From: Pseudobacter sp.
GTDB taxonomy: Bacteria; Bacteroidota; Bacteroidia; Chitinophagales; Chitinophagaceae
Direction of reading: 5' to 3'
Length of the DNA stretch: 64,000 nucleotides
NCBI GenBank assembly: GCA_017849455.1
Contig: JAFIGX010000009.1
Span: 124,001-188,000 of the forward strand
Shown here: in pieces, positions 8,579 through 18,176 of the stretch
Layout of the letters: each line of letters begins with the position of its first letter
Numbering within the stretch: position 1 is the stretch's first letter
Translations under genes and position numbers: made by a program
The notes under the pieces: model-generated
Told to the model about the DNA's origin: nothing
Database searches by the model: none
What the model saw: only the letters and a program-made list of their open reading frames with translations

Positions 8579-11500
8579 TTACTTCTCCACATTCACTTTC
8601 ACTCCTTCGCTATGGCTGGTGAATTCTGGCGCATACATACACTGGATGGTAGTGACGCCATTGCTGAAAGTGCCGCTATGCGTTACGAACAATGGATATT
8701 CGAATACCCAGGTCCCTTTGCGCAAATAGCCGAAGAAGAAATTGGTACTGGCATCTTTGGTGCTTTCGTAGTATCCCAATCCGCCCTGCCATTTGTATTG
8801 GCTGATCACATTCACCGGTTCGAGGCAGGCGGCACGCATATCTTTCATGTGAACGTATTCCATATCCCGGTCGACACGCAATTCGATCCGTACTTTTATT
8901 TTGTCGCCTATCTTCAGTGCGTCGCCCTCATTCACCGGTTGCAATACCGGCCCGCGGTCCGTATTTTTTTCAACGAACAGTTTCTTGCTGAGATTGAGTG
9001 GTGTGGCCGCATGTGTTATTTTATCGAGGTTCTCGAAATACTGCCAGTATACGGCTCCCCAGGCTGGTGAGGCGGCAGTACTGTTGGAAGAAACCGTTAC
9101 CTGGATATTGCCCATGGCCGGTTTCACTGATTTGGCCTCGATCACTTTTTTGAAATACCCGGTACCGGCTTCCTGGTGCTGGTCGGCGCTGTTGACCGTA
9201 AGGTTACCCAGTTTAATGGTAACCGTAGGTTCATTGCTGAGCCAGTCCTTGCCCTGCAACAATAATGCATAACAGGCATCGGCAGTGGCTTTGGTGGTAC
9301 GCCAGTTCTGCGTTTGCTTTTGTTTGAGGAGCCAGGTCTTCAGGTCTTCAACGGCTTTATTGTCTTTCGTCACCTCTGCAAATGTTTCGATCAGCAGGGC
9401 ATGGCTTTCGATGGGGGCCTGGTGCCAGTAGTAACCTGCGCTCATATCTTTCCAGTACATTCCCATTTCTTCATTCACTATGGCATTTTGTTTGAGGGAG
9501 GCAACGATCTCCTTGGCCGTTTGCAGATCACCGGTGCGATGCAATGAGAGCGCGATCATCCCCTGCATATACCGGCTTTGCTGTAGCCAGAATTGCTGCG
9601 ATTGCTTCCGGTAATAATTATAGGCAGTAAAGATATTGCCGGGTACAGCATATTCGGGGAAGAAGCTGCGCATGTACAGGAACTGGATCTGCGAATAGCC
9701 GAGATTGTTATCCGTGAGCTTCGTTTTATGTTTGATGAGATTATCATAATCTTCCTGCAGTTTCTTATCGAGATACGGGATGGCGGCACTGATGATGGCA
9801 TTGATACGCTGATCATTTTTAGGAAGGGCATTCAGCTTTTTCAGGTGGCCGATGCTGGCGATAATATATTGCGTGATGTAACGATCATCGGGCCCGCCTT
9901 TGAACCATACGAAGCCACCGTTCGGGCTTTGCAGGTCCTGCAGCTTGGCAAGTGACGATTGCAGCTCTGTGCTCATCCGCACCATGTCGAACAGCAGCGC
10001 GATCTGTTTTTTCTGTTGCGCTTCCGTACGGGCCTGCATTACCCAGGGCGTTTCCTGCAGCAATACCGATTTCAGTTCTTCATTTTTCTGCAGGTTGCTC
10101 AGGAGCGCAGCGGTATCGGTCGTTTTCCAGCTTTCGAAGATGGCTTTGACACGGGGCGATACATTGACAATGCTCGTTGCCAGTGCATTGGCATAGTACC
10201 GGTTGAAGACCTGCTCTGCACATTCATAAGGATACTCCATCAGGTAGGGAAGTGCCTGTACAGCATACCAGGCTGGGTTGGTAGTGAACTCCACCGTGAG
10301 ATCATGGTTGTTCAGCGTTTCACTGTTGCTGCTTTCCAGTAATTTTTTGAAAGTAAAATTTTTAGTGGTATTCCCACGAACAGGCAATGGAAGGCTTTCG
10401 GTGACCAACATGCGATTGCTCACGACCGGCAGCATCGCTTCTTCGCCATCGCTCAGGGAAGCAGCATTGGCCATGATCCGGTAACTGACAGGCCGGTTGT
10501 ATTGATATGGGACCTGGACCGTAAAGCTTACCGGTGTGCTTTGCCCAGCAGCCACGGTGAAGAACTGATTGGGCGTCATGTTCTGGAACCAGCCGTCCAC
10601 GGATTGATTGGTGGATGGATCGATCAACTGAAGGCTTACCTGCCCGCTCAACTCTTTGTCGGAGAGGTTCACGATCTTACCGCTGAAGTCCATGCGGTCC
10701 CCTTCGCGGAGGAAGCGGGGCGCATTGGGCTGTACCATAAGTTCTTTCTGGGTAATAATATTTTTCTCGCTATAACCGAATGAGAGGTCTTGTGTATGGG
10801 CCAGGCTCATCCATTTCCACTGGGTCAGTGCTTCGGGCATGGTGAATGAAAATTCGATATTGCCATTGGCGTCTGTTCGCAGATCGGGAAAGAAGAAAGC
10901 GGTCTCGTTGAAATTCTTCCGGGGAGTAGCATTCGCTTGCTCATTGCCGGGAGTGTTTTCAGTTGCCCCTGCTGAGCTTGTGGCAGTGCTATCCGACATG
11001 TCAGCCGACTTGTCTACGGCCCTGGCTTCTTCTCCTTTGCGGCGCCTGGCGCCTGTGGGGGCCATCTCGGCTTCCGCCAGGGTGGCTGGGGCAGCAGCGA
11101 ACAACCTCACATCACTTTTTGCAGCAAAATTATAATGGTGCAAGGGTGCAAACCCGTAGGTGTTCAACACGTCATAGGTCTTGTTGAATGGCGTGATCTC
11201 CTTCCATGCGGATTGTTTTTCACGGGAGGAAACAGATTGAAAGTTGTTGGCGCTCTGCCATCCATTTCTGCGATAGGCGTATTGCTGCAGGGAAGGAATG
11301 CTCCAGGATTGTGGACTGAACTGGTCCAGGGAAGCGTCGTACATGGCTGTCAGCAGCTCGGCAGCCACTTTCTCATTTTTATAGCCACTGATCTTCAGTT
11401 TCCATTTTTCCTGGCTGCCGGGCAGGGTCTTGTCGCGGAATGTTTCATACGCAATGGTCAACTCCTTATTGGTATATGGAATGCCAATATTTTCCGAGGC

Positions 11501-14500
11501 CAGGTACACACGGTTGTTCTTCACGAAGGCCACCTCCAACTGGAGCCCGCCGCGGTCGGTTTCTGAAACAGGAATAGTGAAATCCCTGCTGTTCTGATCG
11601 ATATTGAACACACTGCGTTTTTCCTCATTGTTTTTCCGGATCACTTCCTGGATCACGAATACATTACTGAGATTGGTGTTGACCTGGTAGTGAAGGGCCT
11701 CTCCGGGCTCCAGCGTTTTTTTATCAGCATCGATGCTGACATAGGCAGACGGATTGACCTTCGTTTTATTGAAGAGCTGCACATAGCGCATATCCTTCAC
11801 CGTTTCACCGTATTTGTCTTTCGTCACCGCTTCGAGCACATACCAACCTGCTGGCAGCAGCAGGTTGCCAAGATCGAATTTGGAATCGGCAGTGGTAGTA
11901 TCGGTCTTTTCGAATAGTTTCTGTCCGCGGGGCCATTGACTTACCTGGCCTTCATCGCTGTAAAGGTCATTCGGGAAGGAGCGATAGTATTCATCAGCGC
12001 TCATCACGAATTGATCGGGTTGAGACCAGTAACGCGAGCGGAAGAGCCTGTTCGGCGCTTGCAGGGATTGGATGGTGAGCGTAACGGTAGACTGCTCGAA
12101 GAGGTTGTTGAGATTGGTGGTGGAGATCCTGAATTGCTTCAGGCTGTCGGTATGCAGCCTGTCGGGTACATTGATATTGAGTTGCAGCGCCTGGTAGGCC
12201 ACTGCTACGGATGTGTTGCCACTTCTCGTTTCACCGTTGATATCGGTCACATCGGCGCTTACTTCGTAGTGAAATACCGGTTGATTTTTTTTGTCGATGC
12301 TGTTATCGGGAATGGCTTTGAACGAGATGTTGAAATTACCGTTGGCATCGGTAGTGGTTTCACCATGTGCGATTTCCATGTTCTCTCCCCGCTGCGGCGG
12401 CCAGATCATTTTACCATAGTCGAATGCAAAGAACCAATACGGCATGATCGTTTGGCGTGTAACACGGTATTTTACCGTAGCGCCGTCGATGACATTACCC
12501 GCATAAGCTTTGGCATGACCGGTCACTTTGATCTCATCATTCAGCCGGTAAGTGCCGGCAGGTTTATCTATGCCGGTGGAGAATTTAGGCCGCTTGTATT
12601 CTTCCACCCTGAAATACTTCGAGCTTTTCGTAATGGCATCTTCGATCCTGAAATTTCCGTTCAGCAAGCCGGAGGGCAGGTTGAATTTGGCGGAATAGGA
12701 ACCGAACTCACTGGTGGTGACCTGGATGGAATCCACTTTCTGCCCATTTACATCATAGAGCACCAGGGTGCTTTTCAAGTTGGGTAAAGTATGGTGCTGA
12801 TTGGTAACATGGTCTCGCTGAACTACGATGCCTTTTACATACAATAGCTGTCCGGGGCGGTAGATCGCGCGGTCGGTAAAGAGGAAGCTGCTGATGTTCT
12901 GTTGTGGTGTATTGTAGGAAGGATAGCTGTAATTGTAAGTATAATCGTCGAGGAAGAGATGATCCTCCTTTGTGGTGATCTCGATCCTGAGGTTGTTATC
13001 CTGCCTGGTTTTAGATGGTTCAATATGGAAAAAGCCGTTGGCATCCGTCATGATATTCTCCCCCTTTCGCTCCGTATACTTGCTGGAATTGTAATCATAA
13101 TACCGGTACCATACCTGTACGCTGGCCCTCACGAGCGGCGCGCCGGTTTCACGGTTCAGTACATAATAGTCGGAGTTCTTATTGATGTAAGCAATGTTCG
13201 AAACATAAAAATATTGGACGGCCATCGGTTCTTTGGTGAAAGTAAAATCGGGATTGGTGCTGGCGATGATGGCGTATTGACCGGTTGGAAGCGCGTCTAC
13301 TTTGATCTCTGCCCGGTGCAATTGGTAATCCTTCGTATCCGGAAAAGATTGTGAGAACGACCTGAGAGCAGGCAAATGCACTAATTTCTTCCAATAGTCA
13401 TCTTCGTATTCATTCCTGCCCAGTGATTCTCGGGTATTCTTGTTGATGTTCACGATCCTGAACCAGAGTTGTGTGAAATTCCGGTATTCAACGAGTGTTC
13501 GGAACGGTTGGCCGGGAATATTCACTTTCTCGGTTTGCAATGAGATGGACCTCGTAAGTATCTGCTGTTGCAGTTGCTGGCAATTCGATTTGCCTTCGCC
13601 GGGTTCCTGCCGGGCAGTTACTTTTTCGCAGATCGCAAGGGCATCTTTGTAGGCATAGCGATGGGCAGTATCCTTTACCGGGTCATAGCTTCCTGCTTTC
13701 CCGGCGAACCAGTTGGCCTGCAGGTACCAGGCTTGTGAAGCCACCGGCAATTGTCCATACCGGCCTGTGATCTGTTCCAGCGCTTTCAGGTAGAGCTGAT
13801 CTTTGTCTGGCATAATGCCGTATTGCTCCGCGAACCTGATCCTGTCGATATCTGCATCTATCGTTGCGTCGGGTTGTGCATCGCCGGCATGGAATTGCAA
13901 TATCCGTTGGTATAGCTGCAGCGCTTTGAAATGGAGCGAGCTTTCATCCTTTGTACGGAACTCATGGTGCATGAAGGAGGCAGCATCCGCCAGGGCTGCC
14001 GGATCATCGATCTCGAAAGCATAGGCCGGCCTGGTGATATCGCGTTCATCATTACCGAAGTAATCCAGGGCGCGGTGTGCAAGAAGGTCGAAGAGGGTAG
14101 GGCGAAGGTTGCGCATATTACCCTTGATGATAATGGGATCGAAGGGTTCCAGTTTGGTTTGCTGTAAGAGCTTTTCGTTGGAGAGGGAAGCAAGATAAGA
14201 TCCGCTGATCTTTTTGTGGAAGTCATCGGCACTCCAGGTATCAGGGTCATCTTTTTTGAGATCGACAGTATTGGTGCGGTTGTATATTTTCCAGCGGACC
14301 TGCTGGAAGAAAGCATAGTATCCTTCCGCCACGATGCTCTGTAAAATGGCTTTTGCAGCCCCGGTGGAGCCGGCGGCCTCCTGTTCGAGACTTTGAAGAC
14401 CTTTCTTTTGGGCGTTGTCATCACGGGTAACTTCCAGGGACATACGATACAGCAGCGCCTTGATCAATTGCGGCTCATTCTTCTCTTTTTTGGCAAGGGT

Positions 14501-14668
14501 ATATATCTTGTTCACTTCGGTAAGGGCCGACTGGGTCAGTCCATTTTTCTGGATAAGGGAGTCTATTTTGCTCCAGGCTTTTTCGTAGTTGTTCATTTTC
14601 TGTTGGGCGGTAAGGTTGATCATTAATAAGGTAACGGGTACGAGCGCAAGGATTTTTTTGAGCAACAT
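8579..14668 (-). CDS. Giant alpha-2-macroglobulin-family protein with thioester motif
   Basis: Exported 2029-aa protein of the bacterial alpha-2-macroglobulin (protease-trapping) superfamily. It has an N-terminal signal peptide (KKILALVPVTLLMINLTA) and a helical N-terminal region to about 350. A MG1/MG2-type domain includes FLFTDRAIYRPGQLLYVKGIV (about 600), followed by repeated MG domains. A low-complexity linker precedes the A2M core (FFPDLRTDANGNIEFSFTMPEALTQWKW). The thioester site is YPYECAEQ, with Cys at about 1483 and the Glu-Gln pair intact, opening the alpha-helical TED domain (to about 1800). Unlike the protein at 51793 it has no lipobox and no pbpC neighbour. In this type the N-terminal region is an extra module; its role is unknown. 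A complement-like trapping function is known for relatives and inferred here. Confidence 0.92.
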   Translation of the reverse strand: MLLKKILALVPVTLLMINLTAQQKMNNYEKAWSKIDSLIQKNGLTQSALTEVNKIYTLAKKEKNEPQLIKALLYRMSLEVTRDDNAQKKGLQSLEQEAAGSTGAAKAILQSIVAEGYYAFFQQVRWKIYNRTNTVDLKKDDPDTWSADDFHKKISGSYLASLSNEKLLQQTKLEPFDPIIIKGNMRNLRPTLFDLLAHRALDYFGNDERDITRPAYAFEIDDPAALADAASFMHHEFRTKDESSLHFKALQLYQRILQFHAGDAQPDATIDADIDRIRFAEQYGIMPDKDQLYLKALEQITGRYGQLPVASQAWYLQANWFAGKAGSYDPVKDTAHRYAYKDALAICEKVTARQEPGEGKSNCQQLQQQILTRSISLQTEKVNIPGQPFRTLVEYRNFTQLWFRIVNINKNTRESLGRNEYEDDYWKKLVHLPALRSFSQSFPDTKDYQLHRAEIKVDALPTGQYAIIASTNPDFTFTKEPMAVQYFYVSNIAYINKNSDYYVLNRETGAPLVRASVQVWYRYYDYNSSKYTERKGENIMTDANGFFHIEPSKTRQDNNLRIEITTKEDHLFLDDYTYNYSYPSYNTPQQNISSFLFTDRAIYRPGQLLYVKGIVVQRDHVTNQHHTLPNLKSTLVLYDVNGQKVDSIQVTTSEFGSYSAKFNLPSGLLNGNFRIEDAITKSSKYFRVEEYKRPKFSTGIDKPAGTYRLNDEIKVTGHAKAYAGNVIDGATVKYRVTRQTIMPYWFFAFDYGKMIWPPQRGENMEIAHGETTTDANGNFNISFKAIPDNSIDKKNQPVFHYEVSADVTDINGETRSGNTSVAVAYQALQLNINVPDRLHTDSLKQFRISTTNLNNLFEQSTVTLTIQSLQAPNRLFRSRYWSQPDQFVMSADEYYRSFPNDLYSDEGQVSQWPRGQKLFEKTDTTTADSKFDLGNLLLPAGWYVLEAVTKDKYGETVKDMRYVQLFNKTKVNPSAYVSIDADKKTLEPGEALHYQVNTNLSNVFVIQEVIRKNNEEKRSVFNIDQNSRDFTIPVSETDRGGLQLEVAFVKNNRVYLASENIGIPYTNKELTIAYETFRDKTLPGSQEKWKLKISGYKNEKVAAELLTAMYDASLDQFSPQSWSIPSLQQYAYRRNGWQSANNFQSVSSREKQSAWKEITPFNKTYDVLNTYGFAPLHHYNFAAKSDVRLFAAAPATLAEAEMAPTGARRRKGEEARAVDKSADMSDSTATSSAGATENTPGNEQANATPRKNFNETAFFFPDLRTDANGNIEFSFTMPEALTQWKWMSLAHTQDLSFGYSEKNIITQKELMVQPNAPRFLREGDRMDFSGKIVNLSDKELSGQVSLQLIDPSTNQSVDGWFQNMTPNQFFTVAAGQSTPVSFTVQVPYQYNRPVSYRIMANAASLSDGEEAMLPVVSNRMLVTESLPLPVRGNTTKNFTFKKLLESSNSETLNNHDLTVEFTTNPAWYAVQALPYLMEYPYECAEQVFNRYYANALATSIVNVSPRVKAIFESWKTTDTAALLSNLQKNEELKSVLLQETPWVMQARTEAQQKKQIALLFDMVRMSTELQSSLAKLQDLQSPNGGFVWFKGGPDDRYITQYIIASIGHLKKLNALPKNDQRINAIISAAIPYLDKKLQEDYDNLIKHKTKLTDNNLGYSQIQFLYMRSFFPEYAVPGNIFTAYNYYRKQSQQFWLQQSRYMQGMIALSLHRTGDLQTAKEIVASLKQNAIVNEEMGMYWKDMSAGYYWHQAPIESHALLIETFAEVTKDNKAVEDLKTWLLKQKQTQNWRTTKATADACYALLLQGKDWLSNEPTVTIKLGNLTVNSADQHQEAGTGYFKKVIEAKSVKPAMGNIQVTVSSNSTAASPAWGAVYWQYFENLDKITHAATPLNLSKKLFVEKNTDRGPVLQPVNEGDALKIGDKIKVRIELRVDRDMEYVHMKDMRAACLEPVNVISQYKWQGGLGYYESTKDASTNFFFGYLRKGTWVFEYPLFVTHSGTFSNGVTTIQCMYAPEFTSHSEGVKVNVEK

Positions 14669-14754
14669 GCGATCAAAATTTAATACAAGGTATAAAAAAC
14701 TCTATTTAAAAGAAGATGCCCGGCAACCATATTTTACACAATACGCCGGTAAGG

Positions 14755-14771
14755 CCTGCCCGAAGGGCAGG
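14755..14771. repeat. GC-rich hairpin in the divergent gap ahead of the DUF4476 gene
   Basis: CCTGCCC-GAA-GGGCAGG, 7-bp perfect arms; on the minus strand the closing loop reads C(TTCG)G, a very stable tetraloop. It lies between two divergent start codons and is followed by TTGATTT on the plus strand. Purpose unknown; it may be a small dispersed palindrome. Confidence 0.45.
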
Positions 14772-14850
14772 TTGATTTAACGTTTCCTTGCAGCAGGTCC
14801 ACATTTAATGGCATATCATTGGAATAGTAAGCTTCAGGAGGAAACATTTT

Positions 14851-15564
14851 ATGAAAAAGATCTTTACACTTGCTATCATGGCCCTGAGCTCATTGATCGT
14901 GTTTGCCAATCATGACGATGGAAGAATGAGCATTACCAACCTGGGCGGACGCGATACCTGGTTGGAACTGGATGGTAAACGTTATTCAGACAGGGATAAC
15001 CCGGTCCTGATCCGTGAACTGGCATCCGGTAACCACACCGTAAAAATATACCGCGAAAATACCCCGAAGTCTGTATGGGACCGCGTAGGTATGGGAAGAA
15101 AACCGGAAATCATCTACAGCAACACTATTTACATAAAACCCCGGTATCATGTGGATATCGTGATCAACCGTTTCGGGAAAGTGATGGTCGATGAACAAAG
15201 CATGACGGACCGTAACTACGATGACGACAAGGATGGGGGCGACTACAGGCGTGATGATAACTGGAACAACGCCGCCATGAGCAATCGTTCTTTCAACGGC
15301 CTGATGAACACACTTCGCAAGGAACCTTTCGACGATAACCGGATGAACATGATCAAACAATCCATCATGGATAACAATTATTTCACGGTCGACCAGGTGA
15401 AACAACTTGCCACCCTGTTCACCTTCGACGACAAGAGATTGGAAGTAGCCAAATATGCCTACCGTAATACGGTCAACAAGGGTGATTATGTCCAGCTCTA
15501 TGAAGTATTCACCTTCAACCGCAGCAAGGATGAGCTGGCGGATTATATCAGGAGGTCCAGGTAA
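14851..15564 (+). CDS. Exported DUF4476 domain protein
   Basis: 237 aa from ATG at 14851, preceded by a good Shine-Dalgarno-like AGGAGG. Signal peptide MKKIFTLAIMALSSLIVFA. The middle part (25-100) looks like a beta-rich carboxypeptidase-regulatory-like domain (TWLELDGKRY, LASGNHTVKIYRE). An Asp/Arg-rich linker (about 120-140) leads to the C-terminal DUF4476 helical domain (NRSFNGLMNTLRKEPFDDNRMNMIKQ, then YFTVDQVKQLATLFTFDDKRLEVAKYAY). DUF4476 is common in Bacteroidota exported proteins and has no assigned role. It is a single gene closed by a terminator-like hairpin. Confidence 0.88.
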   Translation: MKKIFTLAIMALSSLIVFANHDDGRMSITNLGGRDTWLELDGKRYSDRDNPVLIRELASGNHTVKIYRENTPKSVWDRVGMGRKPEIIYSNTIYIKPRYHVDIVINRFGKVMVDEQSMTDRNYDDDKDGGDYRRDDNWNNAAMSNRSFNGLMNTLRKEPFDDNRMNMIKQSIMDNNYFTVDQVKQLATLFTFDDKRLEVAKYAYRNTVNKGDYVQLYEVFTFNRSKDELADYIRRSR

Positions 15565-15587
15565 ATAATTTCTCTGCAACCAATGAT

Positions 15588-15641
15588 CAACGGCCTGCCT
15601 TCCCGATGGGGAAAACAGCAGGCCGTTGCTATTCTATCTTT
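15588..15641. terminator. Terminator-like hairpin between convergent genes
   Basis: CAACGGCCTGC (15588-15598) pairs perfectly with GCAGGCCGTTG (15618-15628); the plus strand then runs CTATTCTATCTTTT. It serves the DUF4476 gene, and its distal part overlaps the 3' end of the convergent T9SS gene. Confidence 0.65.
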
Positions 15642-16824
15642 TCAGGAATTTTTGGGTGAGCACTTCACTGTCGATCTGCATTTTTAAAAAATATTCACCA
15701 ACCTCTAGTTGGCCCGTTCGTAACCGGGCCTGGTTATAGCCGGCCACGGAAACAAGGATGGCCGACTGCATCACGCGGCCCAGCATATCTACGACCGATA
15801 CCTGCGCATTGCTTCTTTGCCGGGCATTCCATTCGATCACAAGCTCATCCTGCACAGGGTTCGGATACAATCCCAGGAAGGCAATGCCGCTGGCCGTGGC
15901 CTGAATGCTGATGATCTTCGAGAGCTTCCAGCCCCCATCGATGTCAACTGTCCGTAAACGATAGTACGATCTGCCGGGCAGTGGTGAACGGTCCGTATAA
16001 CTGTAACTACGCTCCACGGTGGAGTTGCCACTGGCGGCAATGCTGCCGATCGTTTCAAAAGTTTGACTATCGCTGCTCCTTTCGATCCCGAAATGATCGG
16101 CATTGATCTCTGTGGCCGTAACCCAGTTCAATATTACCGAATGGTTGATGTAGCTACCGGTGAAACTGGTGAGCGTTACCGGGAGAAGCTGAGGGGGTGG
16201 TGAAGCGCAGCCATTATTGACGAACCCGGGAGAAATACTGGTGCCGGACGTGGGAACGGGGAAGCGGTAAAAATTCCCATCGACCGATGAGCCGGAAGGG
16301 GTGGAGACGTTGTAGGTGAACGTGGCGGAACAGGAGGGAGAGCCATTGATGGTGAGCCCAACGCTCCTGGTAGTTGGGGTTGGATTATCATTCAGGAAAG
16401 TAGGCGTTGTAGGGGAAGCCAGGTTCCTGTATAAAATATACAACTGGCCATACTGAGTGCACCAGGAAGTGAAATCATAAGCCTGTCCAACGTTGTTCGA
16501 CATGAAGATCACCGCCGGCGCATTGGCCGGGATCACGTCCCCATTCGTGAGGACGGTGATGCAGGAGCCAACCGGCGCTACGCTGGTGCCTTGCGGTAAC
16601 GAAAAATCGTTGTTGTTGGAGGATGTAATGCTGCCATTGGTGGGGAAGGTCATCCCGATGTCGTCCACATTGAGCGCTGTGTTACCATTCAGGAGGAAAA
16701 CGAACTCATTCTGATTTTCGACACCGCAGGCATCGACCATGATACCTGCCACGCGTGGGCATTGTGCATTGACCTGTATGAGCAGGCATGCCTGCAGGGC
16801 GAGGACGAGATAAAGTTTGCGCAT
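15634..16824 (-). CDS. T9SS cargo protein with type A sorting domain
   Basis: Secreted or surface protein exported by the type IX system. ATG at 16824 gives 396 aa and an immediate signal peptide (MRKLYLVLALQACLLIQVNA); the longer frame from 16866 would place charged residues ahead of it. The N-terminal half (CPRVAGIMVDACGVENQNEFVFL...) resembles a lamin-tail-like beta domain with paired Cys. The middle (LPVTLTSFTGSYINHSVILNW...FGIERSSD) is the FN3-like region usual in Bacteroidota cargo. The end (LGLYPNPVQDELVIEW ... GEYFLKM ... QKFLKR) is the type A sorting signal. The cargo function is unknown. Confidence 0.9.
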   Translation of the reverse strand: MRKLYLVLALQACLLIQVNAQCPRVAGIMVDACGVENQNEFVFLLNGNTALNVDDIGMTFPTNGSITSSNNNDFSLPQGTSVAPVGSCITVLTNGDVIPANAPAVIFMSNNVGQAYDFTSWCTQYGQLYILYRNLASPTTPTFLNDNPTPTTRSVGLTINGSPSCSATFTYNVSTPSGSSVDGNFYRFPVPTSGTSISPGFVNNGCASPPPQLLPVTLTSFTGSYINHSVILNWVTATEINADHFGIERSSDSQTFETIGSIAASGNSTVERSYSYTDRSPLPGRSYYRLRTVDIDGGWKLSKIISIQATASGIAFLGLYPNPVQDELVIEWNARQRSNAQVSVVDMLGRVMQSAILVSVAGYNQARLRTGQLEVGEYFLKMQIDSEVLTQKFLKR

Positions 16825-17050
16825 ATAGCTATTGGTTTTAAGCGGAGGAACAAACTTCTGTCGCACGCGGGAAAAGGGGTGTGATCAGGCCTTAAATGAG
16901 GTGTTCGATGAGATGTAAAAGGAACCCAGGGATGAACGGGGGAGGTTCAGATAGTGTAAATAATACTCAATATAAGTTATTTGAAGGATAACGTCTATGA
17001 AAAAAGAATAATATCAGGAAATGACGCGCGGTAGTCAAGGAGGAGATCGA
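16825..17050. other. Intergenic region upstream of the T9SS gene
   Basis: About 225 bp without any credible reading frame. It must hold the promoter of the T9SS gene on the minus strand, but I find no clear TAnnTTTG box. The rest of the gap to sucD is the class A repeat at 17051-17151. Confidence 0.4.
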
Positions 17051-17151
17051 AGGGTTAAAAAATTAACAGGTTGAAAAGTTGACAAGGATATCCCAAAATT
17101 TCAGGGTTCCCTCCTTGTCAACTTTCCAACCTATCAACCTGTCAACTCTAT
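17051..17151. repeat. intergenic hairpin with period-8 arms (class A, copy 4)
   Basis: Left arm units include AGGTTGAA and AAGTTGAC; right arm units are CCTTGTCA, ACTTTCCA, ACCTATCA and ACCTGTCA. The loop has a short stem and the motif CAGGGTTCCC. It lies immediately after the sucD stop codon on the minus strand. Confidence 0.72.
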
Positions 17152-17154
17152 TTC

Positions 17155-18027
17155 TTACTTAATGGTCTTGGCGATCGTAACACCAATATCTGCCGGGCTT
17201 TGTACCACGGTGATCCCGCATTCTTCGAGGATCTTCATCTTGGCAGCGGCAGTATCTTCGGCCCCGCCGATGATGGCGCCTGCATGTCCCATGCGTCGGC
17301 CGGCCGGTGCTGTTTGTCCGGCAATAAAGCCCACCACTGGTTTCTTATTGGGCTGTGAAGCATACCAGCGGGCCGCATCTGCTTCCATTCCGCCGCCGAT
17401 CTCACCGATCATGACCACCCCGATGGTTCCCGGGTCATTCATGAACAGTTCCAGCGCTTCGCGGGTGGTGGTGCCGATGATAGGGTCACCGCCAATACCT
17501 ACTGCGGTAGAAATTCCGAGCCCGGCCTTGGCTACCTGGTCGGCTGCTTCGTAGGTGAGGGTACCTGATTTGGACACGATACCTATATTACCTTTCTTGA
17601 AAATGAATCCCGGCATGATGCCTACTTTGCATTCATCCGCAGTGATCACGCCCGGACAGTTGGGGCCGATCAACCTGGTGGAAGTGCCCTGCAGGTAGAG
17701 TTTAGCTTTGACCATATCCTGTACAGGGATGCCTTCGGTGATACAGATCACGAGTCCAACTCCTGCATCGGCAGCCTCTGTGATGGCATCAGCGGCAAAG
17801 GCAGGTGGAACGAATATGATGGAAACATTGGCGCCGGTTGCCCTGACAGCTTCCGCTACGGTATTGAAAACGGGCCGGTCGAGGTGGGAAGTACCACCTT
17901 TGCCCGGGGTTACGCCGCCAACGACCTGGGTGCCATATTCGATCATCTGGGTAGCATGAAAAGTGCCTTCTGTACCGGTAAAGCCCTGCACCAGTATTTT
18001 GGATTGCTTATTGACTAAAATGCTCAT
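17155..18027 (-). CDS. sucD: Succinyl-CoA synthetase (ADP/GDP-forming) alpha subunit
   Basis: TCA-cycle enzyme subunit making succinate and ATP/GTP from succinyl-CoA with the beta subunit SucC, which is not adjacent. 290 aa, the usual length. The CoA-binding Rossmann domain opens with [19 protein letters not shown]. The phosphorylated histidine is in [11 protein letters not shown] (about residue 245). Motifs GPNCPGVI and [11 protein letters not shown] are intact. ATG at 18027. It is separated from mlaF by a class B repeat, and transcripts may run from mlaEF into it. Confidence 0.97.
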   Translation of the reverse strand: MSILVNKQSKILVQGFTGTEGTFHATQMIEYGTQVVGGVTPGKGGTSHLDRPVFNTVAEAVRATGANVSIIFVPPAFAADAITEAADAGVGLVICITEGIPVQDMVKAKLYLQGTSTRLIGPNCPGVITADECKVGIMPGFIFKKGNIGIVSKSGTLTYEAADQVAKAGLGISTAVGIGGDPIIGTTTREALELFMNDPGTIGVVMIGEIGGGMEADAARWYASQPNKKPVVGFIAGQTAPAGRRMGHAGAIIGGAEDTAAAKMKILEECGITVVQSPADIGVTIAKTIK

Positions 18028-18078
18028 AGCGGGGATTTAAAAAGTTGGGCAAAAGTAAGGGAATCCGGGCAAATAATA

Positions 18079-18176
18079 CTGAAGTATGAGGTTGGAGGTC
18101 TGAAGTCGGAAGTGCGAAAATATTCGAGAAGCCCGAATGCAGGGTCATTCCTACTTCAGACCTCCTGCTTCTTACT
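18079..18176. repeat. intergenic hairpin with period-7 arms (class B, copy 1)
   Basis: Left arm: 7-nt units CTGAAGT, ATGAGGT, TGGAGGT, CTGAAGT, CGGAAGT (nnGARGT). The core GGAGGTCTGAAGT (18094-18106) pairs perfectly with ACTTCAGACCTCC (18153-18165). It sits directly after the mlaF stop codon. Confidence 0.72.
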
